Source: Frankia sp. R82
Lineage (GTDB): Bacteria > Actinomycetota > Actinomycetes > Frankiales > Frankiaceae
Reading direction: 5' to 3'
DNA length: 60,326 nucleotides
Assembly (NCBI RefSeq): GCF_023716925.1
Contig: NZ_JAMQQG010000214.1
Coordinates: 1 to 60,326, forward strand
The notes beneath the pieces are model-generated. The model ran no database searches. It was not told the DNA's origin and saw only the letters and a list, made by a program, of their open reading frames with translations. The translations under genes were made by a program, and so were the position numbers. Shown in pieces: positions 17,242 to 25,333 of the stretch; the stretch's first letter is position 1; every line of letters begins with the position of its first letter.

Positions 17242-17742
17242 ATGCAGCGACATCCAAATCGGCCCCCGTCGGCCCCGCAGGCCACCACTCGCGTGGCCGA
17301 GCTGCTCGCGGAGCTCATCGGCCAGGCGGTCCTGTTCAACGAGCTGGTCGCCAAGTCGCTCGGGATCCACGCCGTCGACCTGCAGGCGTTCGGTGTCATC
17401 GCCCGCCACGGCGGCCCGATCACACCCACCGAGGTCATGACGGCCACAGGACTGGCGGCGAGCAGCACCACTCGGGTGCTCGACCGCCTGGAGTCGGCCG
17501 GATTCATCGTCCGTAGCCTCGTGCCCGCGGATCGCCGCAAGATCGCCATTGAGGTCGTGGCCTCGAGAGCGGCAGAGGTCGCCGAACACTACACCGGCAA
17601 AATTGATCAGATTGAGCGGCTCAACGCCAAGCGCACCGACGCCGAAATCGCCGCGGTGCTGTCGTATCTCAGTGAGCTCGCGATGCCTGACGGCGGCGGG
17701 CCCTCGACGGGAGCGCCGGCCCGCACAACCAGACGGCCTTAG
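17242..17742 (+). CDS. MarR family transcriptional regulator
   Basis: The 166-residue winged-helix protein has TPTEVMTATGLAASSTTRVLDRLESAGFIVRSLVPADRRK (about residues 56-95), N- and C-terminal dimer helices and a disordered Pro/Ala tail. ATG 17242 is the first start after the operator palindrome. Likely controls the divergent hydrolase. Confidence 0.87.
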   Translation: MQRHPNRPPSAPQATTRVAELLAELIGQAVLFNELVAKSLGIHAVDLQAFGVIARHGGPITPTEVMTATGLAASSTTRVLDRLESAGFIVRSLVPADRRKIAIEVVASRAAEVAEHYTGKIDQIERLNAKRTDAEIAAVLSYLSELAMPDGGGPSTGAPARTTRRP

Positions 17743-17769
17743 GGCCTTCGTCTCCGTGCACTCCACGGA

Positions 17770-17976
17770 CGGGATCGTCGAAGAACGGACGGGATCGTCG
17801 AAGAGCTCAGCCCGAACCGCTGCAGGCTCGTCCTCGGCTCCTGGTCCAGCCTCGCCGCCACCGTCGGCCGCTTCGACGCCGGCATCGAGGTCCTCGGACT
17901 ACCGAGCTCGCGGACGCCTTCGCGGCTCTGGCTCGCCGATACGCTCGCGCCGCCGAGATCGCCCGACCCGGCTGAA
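17770..17976 (+). pseudogene. WYL-domain regulator C-terminal remnant
   Basis: The reading GIVEELSPNRCRLVLGSW, then SSLAATVGRFDAGIEVLGLP, continues in another frame as ELADAFAALARRYARAAEI to a stop at about 17976. This is the end of a DeoR/YafY-type WYL regulator, frameshifted near 17910. A tandem duplication of about 19 bp (ACGGACGGGATCGTCGAAG) lies at its start. The rest of the gap to 18319 shows no gene. Confidence 0.5.
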
Positions 17977-18319
17977 CGACGCACCACATCGGCGGGCCGG
18001 CTGGTGCGGCGTGAGGAGGCATCCAGTCTCTGCCCACCTGTCCCGCCGCATCACTCTGGAGGGGCCTACGCGTCCCCGCATGGCCCTCCACCCGTCCGGC
18101 GACCCCGAGGCTGCCGCCCTCCGCACGCCCAACGCCTCTCCCGTTAAGGAAAACTGCGGTGACGGCCGCAGAGGTCTCCTCTACGCCGGCGCGCCCGCCG
18201 GAGGTGACGGGGAGCGCCGCCGCGATGATATTTTTGATCGGGGTGGCACTGAAATTGGCACATCGCGGAAGGCGGAGCGGCGGCGCTGTCTTCCGCGATG
18301 TGCATGGTCTCCGGCGTGG

Positions 18320-19057
18320 CTACCAGGCCACTGGGCCGTTGGCGTCGATGAAGGTTCCCGAATCTGCGTCGGCGGGAAGCATCGCGGCCGTGACCACGAT
18401 CTGCGCCGCTTCGTCGGCGGTCAATGGCGCCTGCTGTCTGTTGATCGGTGTCAAATCAGTCCGAACGAAGCCGGGACACACTGACGTGACCTTGATCGGG
18501 GTACCCTTCAGGCTTTTCGCCAGTTCGACGGCGATGCTGTTCAGCGCGGCCTTCGAGCTTCGGTACGCCGGCAGGAGCATCGAGTAGTACGGCGAACGAG
18601 GGTTGTTCTGGTCTGTGAGTGATCCCATTGTGGACGAGACGTTGACGATCCGACCAGCGACGCTCTCGCGTAGCAGCGGCAGAAAGATCTCCGTCACCGT
18701 CACCGGCCCAAACGTATTGGTCTCGAACGTTTGACGGAAGATATTCGTGTCAGCGAACTCGTGCTCCATGATGTCCGTCGCCTCGGGCAAAATGCCCGCG
18801 TTGTTTACCAGCACGTCGAGTCGGCGGTAACGTTCCCGGATGATCTCGGCGGCGGCTCGTACACTTGCTGGGCTGGTCACATCGAGCTCGACCCAGTCTG
18901 CGGTGAGTCCCTCCTCGTCCAGGATATTGACGGACTTGCGTGCGGCTGCTTCGTCGCGCGCGCCGATAATGACGAGGGCACCAGACCGAGCCAGGGCCTT
19001 GGCCGCCGAAAATCCCAGGCCGCGGTTTCCGCCGGTGATGAGAGCAATTTTCGACAT
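18320..19057 (-). CDS. Short-chain dehydrogenase/reductase
   Basis: This 245-residue classical SDR has TGGNRGLG (residues 8-15), DVTS, NNAG (about 89-92), VNVSS (catalytic Ser) and a YRSSK active site (about 164-168), so it should be enzymatically competent with NADP(H). AAAGGAGC precedes ATG 19057. The 5' end and upstream DNA are duplicated in decayed form at 9275-9466. Confidence 0.9.
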   Translation of the reverse strand: MSKIALITGGNRGLGFSAAKALARSGALVIIGARDEAAARKSVNILDEEGLTADWVELDVTSPASVRAAAEIIRERYRRLDVLVNNAGILPEATDIMEHEFADTNIFRQTFETNTFGPVTVTEIFLPLLRESVAGRIVNVSSTMGSLTDQNNPRSPYYSMLLPAYRSSKAALNSIAVELAKSLKGTPIKVTSVCPGFVRTDLTPINRQQAPLTADEAAQIVVTAAMLPADADSGTFIDANGPVAW

Positions 19058-19190
19058 ACTTCTGCGAGCTCCTTTCTATATGGTTCCCCCGAAGTGTGCC
19101 CGCTGTGACCGTGAAATTCTGGCGAGATTCCGACGTCACGTTCGCGGCTGCCCGGCGCCCGGAGATGTGGCGGTTGAGACACTCGCCGGC
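19010..19190 (+). repeat. Long direct repeat, right copy
   Basis: Counterpart of 9285-9466: SDR start, upstream region and a + strand coding-like segment reading CARCDREILARFRRHVRGC, a C-x2-C-x10-H-x3-C pattern. The segment runs into HhH-5' repeat copy C. Function unknown. Confidence 0.75.
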
Positions 19191-19235
19191 GGCCGCTGTC
19201 TCGTCGGTCGGACCAGGCGCCGTTGCCCTGGTGCC

Positions 19236-19346
19236 GTGGGACTGCATCTGAGCCAGATCGACGAGGCGGACGAGCTGCTGACGAACGACCCGCTCGCGTT
19301 GCTGATCGGGATGGTGCTGGACCCGTAAATCGGACAAACAAGGAAC
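19236..19346 (+). repeat. HhH-5' repeat, copy C
   Basis: Intact GTG start, codons 2-29 of the HhH-GPD gene with the same QIDEADELLTNDPLALLIGM reading, stop TAA at 19326, then tail ATCGGACAAACAAGGAAC. The -10 box seen in other copies is not obvious here. Confidence 0.93.
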
Positions 19347-19452
19347 AGGTCGACGAGTGTCTCCAGACCCGCCGTAGATCGTGTACTTGCCGCGGCCAGA
19401 GCGTGCTCGGTGGGTGAGCGAGTTTCGACCGGTCGGTCCTGGTCGCGGTCCG

Positions 19453-20430
19453 TCAGGGCACGGTGATGACGGCCTTTCCGAGGGCGTGCCCGTGCTCGAT
19501 GTGGCGGACGGCCTCGGCAGCGTCGGCCAGTGGATACGTGCGCCCGATGACCGGACGAAGACTGCCGTCGTCGACGAGCTCGCGGAGCGCGAGCAACTCC
19601 GACCGGTCCTTCTTGGTCGGGAGGATCCGGATCCGTTGCCCGACCACGCCGTTGACGAGCGCGCCGCGCAGCATCGTCCCCACCGCCCCGAACAGGTGGC
19701 CCGGCGAGCCGCCGTCGTTCAGGACGAGAATGCCGTCCGGGGTGAGCGCCCGCCGCAGCCGGGACAGGGGCGTGGATCCAGCGCTGTCGAGAATCACGGT
19801 GTAGGGGTCGCCGACGTCGGTGAAGTCCCGCGACGTGTAGTCGATGGCGTCGGCCGCGCCGAGCGAGCGCACAAGCTCGACTTTCTCGGGGCCGCATACT
19901 CCCGTCACATCGGCGCCGAGCGCCGCCGCGATCTGGATGGCGAAGGTTCCGATCCCGCCGCCGGCGCCGGTGACCAGCACCCGGCTGCCTGGTCCGACCT
20001 CACCGACGTCACGGATCCCGCGCAGCGCGGTCGTCGCCGCGAGCGGCAGCGCCGCCGCCTCCTCGAACGTCAGACCGGACGGCTTGGGTACCACGAGTCC
20101 GGCCGAGGCGAGGGCGAACTCGGCGAACGCCCCGTCGGCGAAGCCCAGCACCTCGTCGCCTGGCCGTATCGTCCGCACCTCCGCGCCGACGTCCACGACG
20201 GTCCCGGCCGCGTCGACGCCGGCCACCCGGGATCTCGGCCGGCGCAGCCCGGTGCCGCCCATGAGCCGCGCCACGTAGGGGTCACCGCGCACGACATGCC
20301 AGTCGTACGGGTTCACGGCCGCGGCGTGAACCCGGAGCAGCACCTCGTCGGGGCCCGGTCGCGGCACGTCGAGGTCGGCCAGCTGGAGCGTGTCCGGCGG
20401 CCCGTACCGCTCCTGGGCGATCGCCTTCAT
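19453..20430 (-). CDS. NAD(P)-dependent alcohol dehydrogenase / quinone reductase
   Basis: The 325-residue medium-chain dehydrogenase without the catalytic zinc has an N-terminal GroES-like domain (MKAIAQERYGPPDTLQL, VNPYDWHVVRG, AGVDAAGTVVDVG) and a Rossmann domain with VTGAGGGIGTFAIQ (about 148-161). The C-terminal GHALGKAVITV is typical of zeta-crystallin-like quinone oxidoreductases. I chose ATG 20430, five codons inside the longest frame, because family members start MKA. No regulator is adjacent. Confidence 0.88.
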   Translation of the reverse strand: MKAIAQERYGPPDTLQLADLDVPRPGPDEVLLRVHAAAVNPYDWHVVRGDPYVARLMGGTGLRRPRSRVAGVDAAGTVVDVGAEVRTIRPGDEVLGFADGAFAEFALASAGLVVPKPSGLTFEEAAALPLAATTALRGIRDVGEVGPGSRVLVTGAGGGIGTFAIQIAAALGADVTGVCGPEKVELVRSLGAADAIDYTSRDFTDVGDPYTVILDSAGSTPLSRLRRALTPDGILVLNDGGSPGHLFGAVGTMLRGALVNGVVGQRIRILPTKKDRSELLALRELVDDGSLRPVIGRTYPLADAAEAVRHIEHGHALGKAVITVP

Positions 20431-20655
20431 CGGAGCCCGCCCCACCGGGACATGGCCCGTTGGGTGCCCCGCGCAACCCTCGCGCGCCGCGAGCCCGCGG
20501 CCCGCTCGATCGTCGTCATGAGGTCGATCGTCGCGCCGCGCGGGCCGCGCCTCATCGGCCCCGAGGCTCGACCCGCGTCATCCTGGCGGCCAGGCGAACT
20601 CGTTCTTTCGGCCGAGGCGTCCCCCGCTGGGCGAGGTCAGGCTGCCGGGCACCCA

Positions 20656-21366
20656 TCACCGTCGACGTCTGGGACGGCGGCGCGGACCGACCGGCTCGGA
20701 GCCGTGCGTGACGCGGCCGGTCGCGAACGCCCAGATCGCAATCTCCACCCGGTTTCGGGCGTCGATCTTGGTCATCAGGCTCGCGACGTGGGTCTTGACG
20801 GTGCTGAGTGAGATGTGGAGATCATCGGCGATCTCGCCGTTGGTGCGCCCGCGAGCCACGGTCAGCAGGATCTGCTCCTCGCGATCGGTGAGTGGGTCGA
20901 GCGGCTGCGCGGGTGGCGAGGCGGGCCCAGCGTTCGCGAAGGCGCCGAGAAGCCGCGCCGTGACGCTCGGCGCGATCAACGCGTCGCCGCTCGCGGCGGC
21001 GTGCACCGCCTGAGCGAGCAGCGTCGGCCCCGCGTCCTTGAGGAGAAACCCCCGAGCACCCGCCTGAAGCGCGGCGTAGACGTACTCGTCGAGGTCGAAC
21101 GTGGTGATGACGACGACGGCGAGCGGATCCTCGACAGACGGTCCGGCCAGGGCACGAGTCGCCTCCACACCGTCGGTCCCGGGCATGCGGATGTCCAGCA
21201 GGCACACGTCAGGGCGCAGCCGCTGGGCGAGCGCGATGGCCTGTCGTCCGTCGGCCGCCTCGCCGACGACCTCGATCCCGGGTTGCGCGTCGAGGATCAG
21301 GCGGAGCCCGGTGCGGACGATCTCCTGATCGTCGGCGACGAGCACACGGACCGGATGATCGGTCAC
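20656..21366 (-). CDS. NarL/FixJ family response regulator
   Basis: The 236-residue protein has a receiver domain with the phosphoacceptor Asp in CLLDIRMPG and the Lys of GFLLKDAGP, and a C-terminal LuxR HTH (LTDREEQILLTVARGRTNGEIADDL, STVKTHVASLMTKI). GTG 21366 overlaps the TGA of the upstream kinase gene, indicating translational coupling. Its target genes are not evident locally. Confidence 0.92.
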   Translation of the reverse strand: MTDHPVRVLVADDQEIVRTGLRLILDAQPGIEVVGEAADGRQAIALAQRLRPDVCLLDIRMPGTDGVEATRALAGPSVEDPLAVVVITTFDLDEYVYAALQAGARGFLLKDAGPTLLAQAVHAAASGDALIAPSVTARLLGAFANAGPASPPAQPLDPLTDREEQILLTVARGRTNGEIADDLHISLSTVKTHVASLMTKIDARNRVEIAIWAFATGRVTHGSEPVGPRRRPRRRR

Positions 21367-22484
21367 GCCACTGTGCCCGTCCGGGGCAGCATCGCGGTCA
21401 CGAGCCAACCCCGCCGCGGGCCGGGCCCGGCCTCGCAGGTTCCGCCGAGCAGGCGTGCTCGCTCCCGCATGCCGAGGATTCCGTAACCTGGCGCGGCATC
21501 AGGGCGCGCCTCGTCCGCGGCGCCGTCGTCGAGCACCCGCAGCCATACCTCCCTGTCGTCGGCGGCGACGCGTACCTCGATGCGGGTGGCGCGCCGCGCG
21601 TGCCGGCGGGCGTTGGTGACCGACTCCTGGGCCAGCCGAAAGATCGCGGTGCTCACCAGGGGCGGGACGCCCGCGATGTCGCCGAGAACCTCCACTTCCA
21701 CGGCTGGACCGCCCACGCCGGGACGGGCAAGACTGGCAAGGTCGGCGATGCCCGGCCCGCCGGTCCGGCCCTCGTGGCGCAGGAGGTGGACCATCCCGCG
21801 CATCTCGGCGAGCGTGCGGGACGCCTCGGCCGCGATCACGTGCAGCGCGTCGGTCGCCGCGCCCGGATGCGCATGCGCCGTCGCGAGGCCGGCCTGCGCG
21901 CGGACCGCGATCGCCGAGACGTGATGCGCCACCGTGTCGTGCAGGTCGCGCGCGAGCCGTTCCCGCTCCAGCAACGCGGCCTGGTCGAGCTCGCGCCGAC
22001 GCGCTGCGGCCCGGAACCGCAACGCCGCGCCGATCGCCAGCGCCGCCGACAGCACGCCGAACCCAGCGGGAAGATCACCCAGGCCATCGCTGCCGACGAG
22101 CTGCGCGGACATGACGCCACCGGCCACGGCCACGGCTCCCACGGCGATGTCACCAGCGGTGCCCCACCGAGTCAGCGAGAACGGCACCAGCAGTGCCGCC
22201 GCCGTGACGTCCAGATCCGGAATGTGCGTTCCCGCCGCGAGGGAGCTGACGCCGATCGCGCCGAAGACCATCAGTGCCGTAAGCCTCGGCCGGGTCCGCC
22301 GCAGCAACAACGGCGGCATCAGACCGGCGGCGACGATGACGGTCAGGGCCCGGTCAGGTACCCCCGGCCGCAGGAGCCCTTCGAGGATGGCACCCGCGAC
22401 GAGCAGACCCACGAGCGGCCCATCCCACCATCGCGGAGGCGGTGGTCGTGCCTCGTCCCACCCCGAAGGCGGACGGAAAGGCAC
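21363..22484 (-). CDS. Two-component sensor histidine kinase (HisKA_3)
   Basis: The 373-residue protein has several N-terminal membrane helices (about residues 24-160), the HisKA_3 phosphoacceptor motif RDLHDTVAHH (about 192), and an HATPase domain (FRLAQESVTNARRHA, GYGILGMRERARLLGG). Partner of the overlapping response regulator. The stimulus is unknown. Confidence 0.92.
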   Translation of the reverse strand: MPFRPPSGWDEARPPPPRWWDGPLVGLLVAGAILEGLLRPGVPDRALTVIVAAGLMPPLLLRRTRPRLTALMVFGAIGVSSLAAGTHIPDLDVTAAALLVPFSLTRWGTAGDIAVGAVAVAGGVMSAQLVGSDGLGDLPAGFGVLSAALAIGAALRFRAAARRRELDQAALLERERLARDLHDTVAHHVSAIAVRAQAGLATAHAHPGAATDALHVIAAEASRTLAEMRGMVHLLRHEGRTGGPGIADLASLARPGVGGPAVEVEVLGDIAGVPPLVSTAIFRLAQESVTNARRHARRATRIEVRVAADDREVWLRVLDDGAADEARPDAAPGYGILGMRERARLLGGTCEAGPGPRRGWLVTAMLPRTGTVA

Positions 22485-22588
22485 CAGATCAGCATACGCA
22501 GCGCGAGATGGCCGCCACGCGAATCCGCGTGCCTCGTCGAGACGCAGAATCAGGATGCGGCCAGGGCCTCGACGCGGGCGGCGCCGGG

Positions 22589-22693
22589 ATGCGCCGCGAC
22601 ATCATCGCCACCGTCATCGAGGCCGTGGTGCTGTCCAAGGCCGATAGACCGAAGAACCGTTTTGACCCGGATCGCGTCACCGTGATCTGGTGA
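22589..22693 (+). pseudogene. C-terminal scrap resembling a serine recombinase
   Basis: The reading RRDIIATVIEAVVLSKADRP, then KNRFDPDRVTVIW and stop, has the look of the extreme C-terminus of large serine recombinases, whose ends often carry FDPDRV..W. No catalytic domain is nearby. The stop overlaps (GTGA) the beginning of an NYN-domain remnant, with CTGGTGA at the junction fitting both genes. Confidence 0.4.
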
Positions 22694-23013
22694 CGGTGGT
22701 ACGTCGACAGTTGCGGTACCCGAAGGGCTGGCCGGTTGAGCCTGCCCAGGAGAAGGGCATCGACGTGGCGCTGGCTGTCGACTTCGTGCGCCTCGCCTGC
22801 GAGGACGCCTATGACGTCGGCATCCTGTTCAGTCGTGATACCGACCTGGTGCCTGCCCTGGAAGCGGTTCGCGGCCTCGAGTCCGGTGCTGTCCACGTCG
22901 AGGTCGCAAGCTGGGCTGGTGCGAGCCGGATTCGCTTCCCTGGCTCTCAGCTTCCGTGGTGCCACTACCTGGGCGCCGACGACTACGAGGCATGCCGCGA
23001 CGACACTGAATTA
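22690..23013 (+). pseudogene. NYN-domain (LabA/DUF88-like) protein, C-terminal part
   Basis: The reading has TVVRRQLRYPKGW, VALAVDFVRLACEDAYDVG, ILFSRDTDLVPALEAV, WAGASRIRFPG and PWCHYLGADDYEACRDD. The conserved Asp residues of NYN RNase-like domains (AVDFV, SRDTDL) are present. The N-terminal third with the first catalytic Asp is missing and is replaced by the recombinase-like scrap. A matching N-terminal piece lies at 55421-55619. Confidence 0.7.
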
Positions 23014-23382
23014 CACGTTGGTCTGACCGGGAGTGCGGGTGGATGGTCGGCGACGTCCCGTCAACGTGCGGTACAGCGACAGACCGGCCAGGAAGAGCGC
23101 GAGGACGGCGGGGCCGACGTGCACGGTGATAAACCCGATGTAGTAGGGGCCGCCCCACGCGTGTCGGTAGGTCTCCGGCCTGCCGGGGTGCTCGGCGGCG
23201 AGGATGTATCCGGCCCGTGCGACGAGGAAGGCGCCGGCCGCCAGGAGTAGTAGGCGGGCCGCCGCGCGCAGTAGTCGGGAGCCCCGGCCGTCGGCTGGCG
23301 GTCGCGCGGACCGGCGGGCGGCGGTCCGACCGGCCGCGATCAGGCCCGCCGCGACCAGCGCCGCGACGATCAGACCCGTCAT
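23011..23382 (-). CDS. Small membrane protein
   Basis: This 123-residue protein has predicted transmembrane stretches at about residues 3-20, 40-62 and 82-105 and a basic tail. It starts within the stop of the upstream gene (ATGA overlap at 23379-23382), so it is the third gene of a PadR-led operon. Function unknown. Confidence 0.65.
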   Translation of the reverse strand: MTGLIVAALVAAGLIAAGRTAARRSARPPADGRGSRLLRAAARLLLLAAGAFLVARAGYILAAEHPGRPETYRHAWGGPYYIGFITVHVGPAVLALFLAGLSLYRTLTGRRRPSTRTPGQTNV

Positions 23383-23738
23383 GCCGGCTCAGGTCTGCGG
23401 CGCTGGATGCGCAGTCTGGCCACGGAGCCGGCTACCAGGGCTGATGGTGTCAGGACCGCAGCCAGTGCCAATGTCCGGAGCGGGGTGGTGGGGGCCCAGA
23501 GGATGTTGTCGGTCAGCCCTGCCCGCAAAGCCACGATTTCGATGGCGGCCGTCGCGAGTGCCCATGCGGCAACCTGGGTGAGGCGCGGCCTGGCCTGAAG
23601 ACGGAGCCCGGCGGCGTGGCGCAGGACGTCGATGACGGCGACCAGGGTCAGGGGAGTGTCCTGGAGGAGCGCGGCGAACTCGTCGCCGTAGCGCGCTCGC
23701 CATTTCCTGGGATACAGGGCGAGAAGGATGCGTCTCAT
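23379..23738 (-). CDS. Uncharacterised membrane protein next to PadR
   Basis: The 119-residue protein begins MRRILLALYPRKWRARYGDE, a conserved start of actinobacterial proteins encoded beside PadR regulators, followed by two or three hydrophobic helices. It overlaps the PadR stop by ATGA. The role may be as a membrane partner of a PadR-regulated transport or signalling unit (inference). Confidence 0.7.
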   Translation of the reverse strand: MRRILLALYPRKWRARYGDEFAALLQDTPLTLVAVIDVLRHAAGLRLQARPRLTQVAAWALATAAIEIVALRAGLTDNILWAPTTPLRTLALAAVLTPSALVAGSVARLRIQRRRPEPA

Positions 23739-24058
23739 GCCTGGGCCAGCCGTGACTTTCCGGTCTGGACGACCCGGGACCAGGTCGCCAGCTGGGCGGC
23801 CAGGGCCGCTCTCCCTGCTGCCGTGATCTCGTAGGGGCGGCGGCGGTCGTCGCTTGGCAGCGCGGCGATCAGGCCGCGTTCGACCAGCTTGGTCAGGGAG
23901 CCGTACAGGGTGCCGGGACCGAGCCGGACTCCGGTCTGTTCCAGCACATCCGCGGTGATCGCGTAGCCGTGTTTGGCGCCGTCGCTCAGTGACAGCAGGA
24001 TCAGAACTCCCGGCTCGCCGAAGCGGGCCAAGCCCTCGTCCCGGCCAAATCTCGCCAT
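23735..24058 (-). CDS. PadR family transcriptional regulator
   Basis: The 107-residue protein is essentially one winged helix (GEPGVLILLSLSDGAKHGYAITADVLEQTG, PGTLYGSLTKLVERGLI, RRPYEITAAG) with a short C-terminal helix. ATG 24058 lies inside a 24-bp palindrome and 7 bases after TACGAT on the minus strand, so the mRNA is probably leaderless and self-repressed. First gene of a three-gene overlapping operon. Confidence 0.85.
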   Translation of the reverse strand: MARFGRDEGLARFGEPGVLILLSLSDGAKHGYAITADVLEQTGVRLGPGTLYGSLTKLVERGLIAALPSDDRRRPYEITAAGRAALAAQLATWSRVVQTGKSRLAQA

Positions 24059-24076
24059 GCGATGCATCGTATGGCG
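24053..24076. promoter_or_regulatory. PadR operator overlapping the start codon
   Basis: Near-perfect palindrome CGCCATGCGATGCATCGTATGGCG (one mismatched pair), covering the PadR start codon and its -10 box. It predicts tight autoregulation. Confidence 0.65.
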
Positions 24077-24235
24077 TAGTAGTCGGCGCGGCAAGGCGCG
24101 AAGCTGCCCTGAAATCCCTGACTCACGGCGACCGCGGTGACTCCGCCCGGGCGCCGGCGATCGGGTGGAACGGGGCGCGACGACGTCGACCGCGCGGCGG
24201 CCGGGCCGGCGATGTGACGGCTGCGCCGGCCCGGC

Positions 24236-24358
24236 TACCGTGACTGGCGTGGGACTTCACCTGAGCCAGATCCCCGAGGTGGACGAACTGCTGACCAAGG
24301 ACCCGTTGGCGCTCCTCATCGCCATGGTGCTGGACCAGCAAGTCAGACAAATAGGAAC
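24236..24358 (+). repeat. HhH-5' repeat, copy D
   Basis: TACCGT -10-like box, intact GTG at 24249, HhH-GPD codons 2-31 (QIPEVDELLTKDPLALLIAM) and tail GTCAGACAAATAGGAAC. The frame stays open to 24458, giving a possible 69-residue product with a non-HhH tail. Confidence 0.93.
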
Positions 24359-24384
24359 GACGGTGGACGATCCTTCTGGCCCCG

Positions 24385-24730
24385 CTACCAGCGATCGCGA
24401 TGGAGCACCTGATCGCGAGGAATCCGCAGCGCGGGCCGAAAATCTGTACCCAGGGTGAAAGCAAGTGGTATGAACGCGGCCAGCATGACCTCGTCATACG
24501 GGACTCCCAGGATCTGCGCCATCTCTCGTTCCAGCGGCCCCTGGGCGGTTGTCCATACGGTCCCCAGCCCTCGGGACCGGGCGGCAAGCATGAAGCTCCA
24601 CACGGCCGGAAGGATGGAACCCCAGGTCATCGACTGAGTCAGCGCTGAGGCACCGTCAGTGCGTCCCTCGACACACGGTACGACGATGGCGGGTACGCGA
24701 TGAATATCGTCGTACAGGTGCTGAAAGCCG
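24385..24730 (-). pseudogene. Nitroreductase C-terminal part
   Basis: The reading VPAIVVPCVEGRTDG, ILPAVWSFMLAARSRGLGTVWTT, EREMAQILGVPYDEVMLAAFIPLAF, ending RDQVLHRDRW, is the C-terminal two thirds of a nitroreductase. The N-terminal FMN-binding part is missing. The frame is fused in-frame to an AraC remnant upstream, forming a chimera that is unlikely to function as either. Confidence 0.65.
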
Positions 24731-25253
24731 CTCGTTACCCGGGCCATCGACCGACGGTCAACGGACACCTGTTCCGGCCTGCCGTCGGTGGTGCCGTGGT
24801 CGGTCAGCAGCTGGCTCGCGCGGTGCGTCAGGTCGGCGCGGGCCCGATGTCGAGGCGGCAGGGCCGAGAGCATGCTCGTGAGCGCCTGCTCGATCCGGCC
24901 GAGTAGGAAGCGTTCATCGATCCCGGTGGGATCGGAACCGACGGAACGATGCGCTCGCGAAGGCCAGCCACTGTGTGTCCCAGCAGCGAGGAGGCGTGAC
25001 CGGGTTGGATCCTGGCACTGACACAGAACGGACCGGGCTTGCCGACATGGTACAGCGCACGTGTGCGTGGTCCCATGACCACCAGATCGGTGTACTCCCC
25101 CGGGAAGATGCGCAGGGCCAGGGCGGCAGAATGATCCGGCGGCTCGACGACCGTCCCTTCGCCGTCGTGGATGGGAATCGTCGTGACGCTGATATCGGAG
25201 ATCCACGGCCGCAGGGCACCTGATATCGGGATTCGACGCTCGTCGATGCGCAC
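24731..25253 (-). pseudogene. AraC regulator N-terminal domain, frameshifted
   Basis: The sequence begins at 25253 as MRIDERRIPISGALRPWISD and continues PPDHSAALALRIFPGEYTDLVVMGPRTRA, typical of the N-terminal domain of AraC regulators (DUF6597-like). A frameshift near 24920 moves the reading to FLLGRIEQALTSMLSALPP. The DNA-binding half is absent, replaced by nitroreductase sequence. It is divergent from the NmrA-like gene it probably once controlled. Confidence 0.6.
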
Positions 25254-25333
25254 GCGCCTACCGTAACCGGCCGCGTACCGGAACGGGTCTGCCGAAACTT
25301 CCTATCGGCTATGGCGTCCGCCCGGACATCGTC

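Noticed and set aside
18220-18260. A further degraded HhH repeat (TTTTTGATCGGGGTGGCACTG)
   Set aside because: Only about 15 bases resemble CTGCTGATCGGGATGGTGCTG and the flanks do not match; chance similarity cannot be excluded.
19250-19345. Antisense reading of the repeats (CLSDLLVQHHPDQQRQRIV) as a conserved protein
   Set aside because: It recurs only because the DNA repeat recurs; the sense frame matches the HhH-GPD protein, so the antisense is a shadow.
20470-20660. Long overlapping open frames on both strands between the alcohol dehydrogenase and the response regulator
   Set aside because: Composition and lack of any family pattern fit random open frames in high-GC DNA; no RBS or conserved motif.
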